Source: Brachionus manjavacas (lineage: Eukaryota > Rotifera > Eurotatoria > Ploima > Brachionidae). Taken from it: a stretch of 64,000 nt of DNA. The position numbers and the translations under genes were made by a program. Of the stretch, positions 63,961-64,000 are shown piece by piece. The notes under the pieces are model-generated. The model had not been told where the DNA came from. It made no database searches and saw only the letters and a list, made by a program, of their open reading frames with translations. Position 1 is the stretch's first letter. Every line of letters starts with the position of its first letter. The stretch covers positions 1,054,001 to 1,118,000 of the forward strand of contig JAHQIY010000022.1 of assembly GCA_019054805.1 (NCBI GenBank), in the 5' to 3' direction.

Positions 63961-64000
63961 GTTGGATAATTTTTTTTGTTTATTCAAAAAAAAAATTAAT

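Noticed and set aside
1-64000. Prokaryotic-type operon, origin or defence system
   Set aside because: Introns, twitchin, cyclin L and MICU1 show that this is an animal nuclear genome.

Overview
The window is AT-rich nuclear DNA from an invertebrate animal. The evidence is a twitchin-family giant muscle kinase gene, mostly 47-65 bp GT-AG introns, a cyclin L gene with an SR-rich tail, a mitochondrial calcium-uptake gene (MICU1) and metazoan-type retroelements. I cannot name the species; a small protostome such as a rotifer, mite or worm is a guess.

Positions 1-10899 (+) hold the 3' part of a twitchin gene (C. elegans unc-22, Drosophila bent). It encodes Fn3/Ig repeats, then an Fn3, a Ser/Thr kinase, a regulatory tail and five C-terminal Ig domains. 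From position 2902, the middle of one Fn3 exon, through the stop codon and about 3.65 kb of 3' flank, the DNA is a unit of about 11.64 kb. It occurs four times head to tail: 2902-14550, 14551-26197, 26198-37837 and 37838-54961. All three internal junctions have the same sequence. Units 2-4 start inside an exon, with an in-frame TAA just upstream, so on their own they are 5'-truncated gene copies. Most coding differences between units are homopolymer-length changes, several of which shift the frame. Only unit 4 is fully open across all its complete exons. The unit is a phase 1-in, phase 1-out exon block, so read-through transcription that skips the terminal exons could in principle add further kinase modules in frame.

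The last unit carries a complete, apparently young Ty3/Gypsy-type retrotransposon (47104-52165, minus strand) with identical 329-bp LTRs, a 5-bp target duplication and an open gag-pol frame. It also carries a separate insertion of about 370 bp (53019-53390). The 3' flank of every unit contains a decayed Jockey-like LINE fragment on the minus strand.

Downstream of the array are an AT-rich intergenic stretch (54962-56523), a cyclin L gene on the minus strand (61413 to 56524, five exons) with a 638-bp inverted-repeat element in its large intron, a decayed LINE reverse-transcriptase fragment (62336-62650), and the 5' part of MICU1 on the plus strand (62952 to the window edge). Cyclin L and MICU1 are divergent. 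I see no functional link between them and twitchin; the window is a muscle gene locus enlarged by tandem duplication and mobile elements, next to two housekeeping genes.
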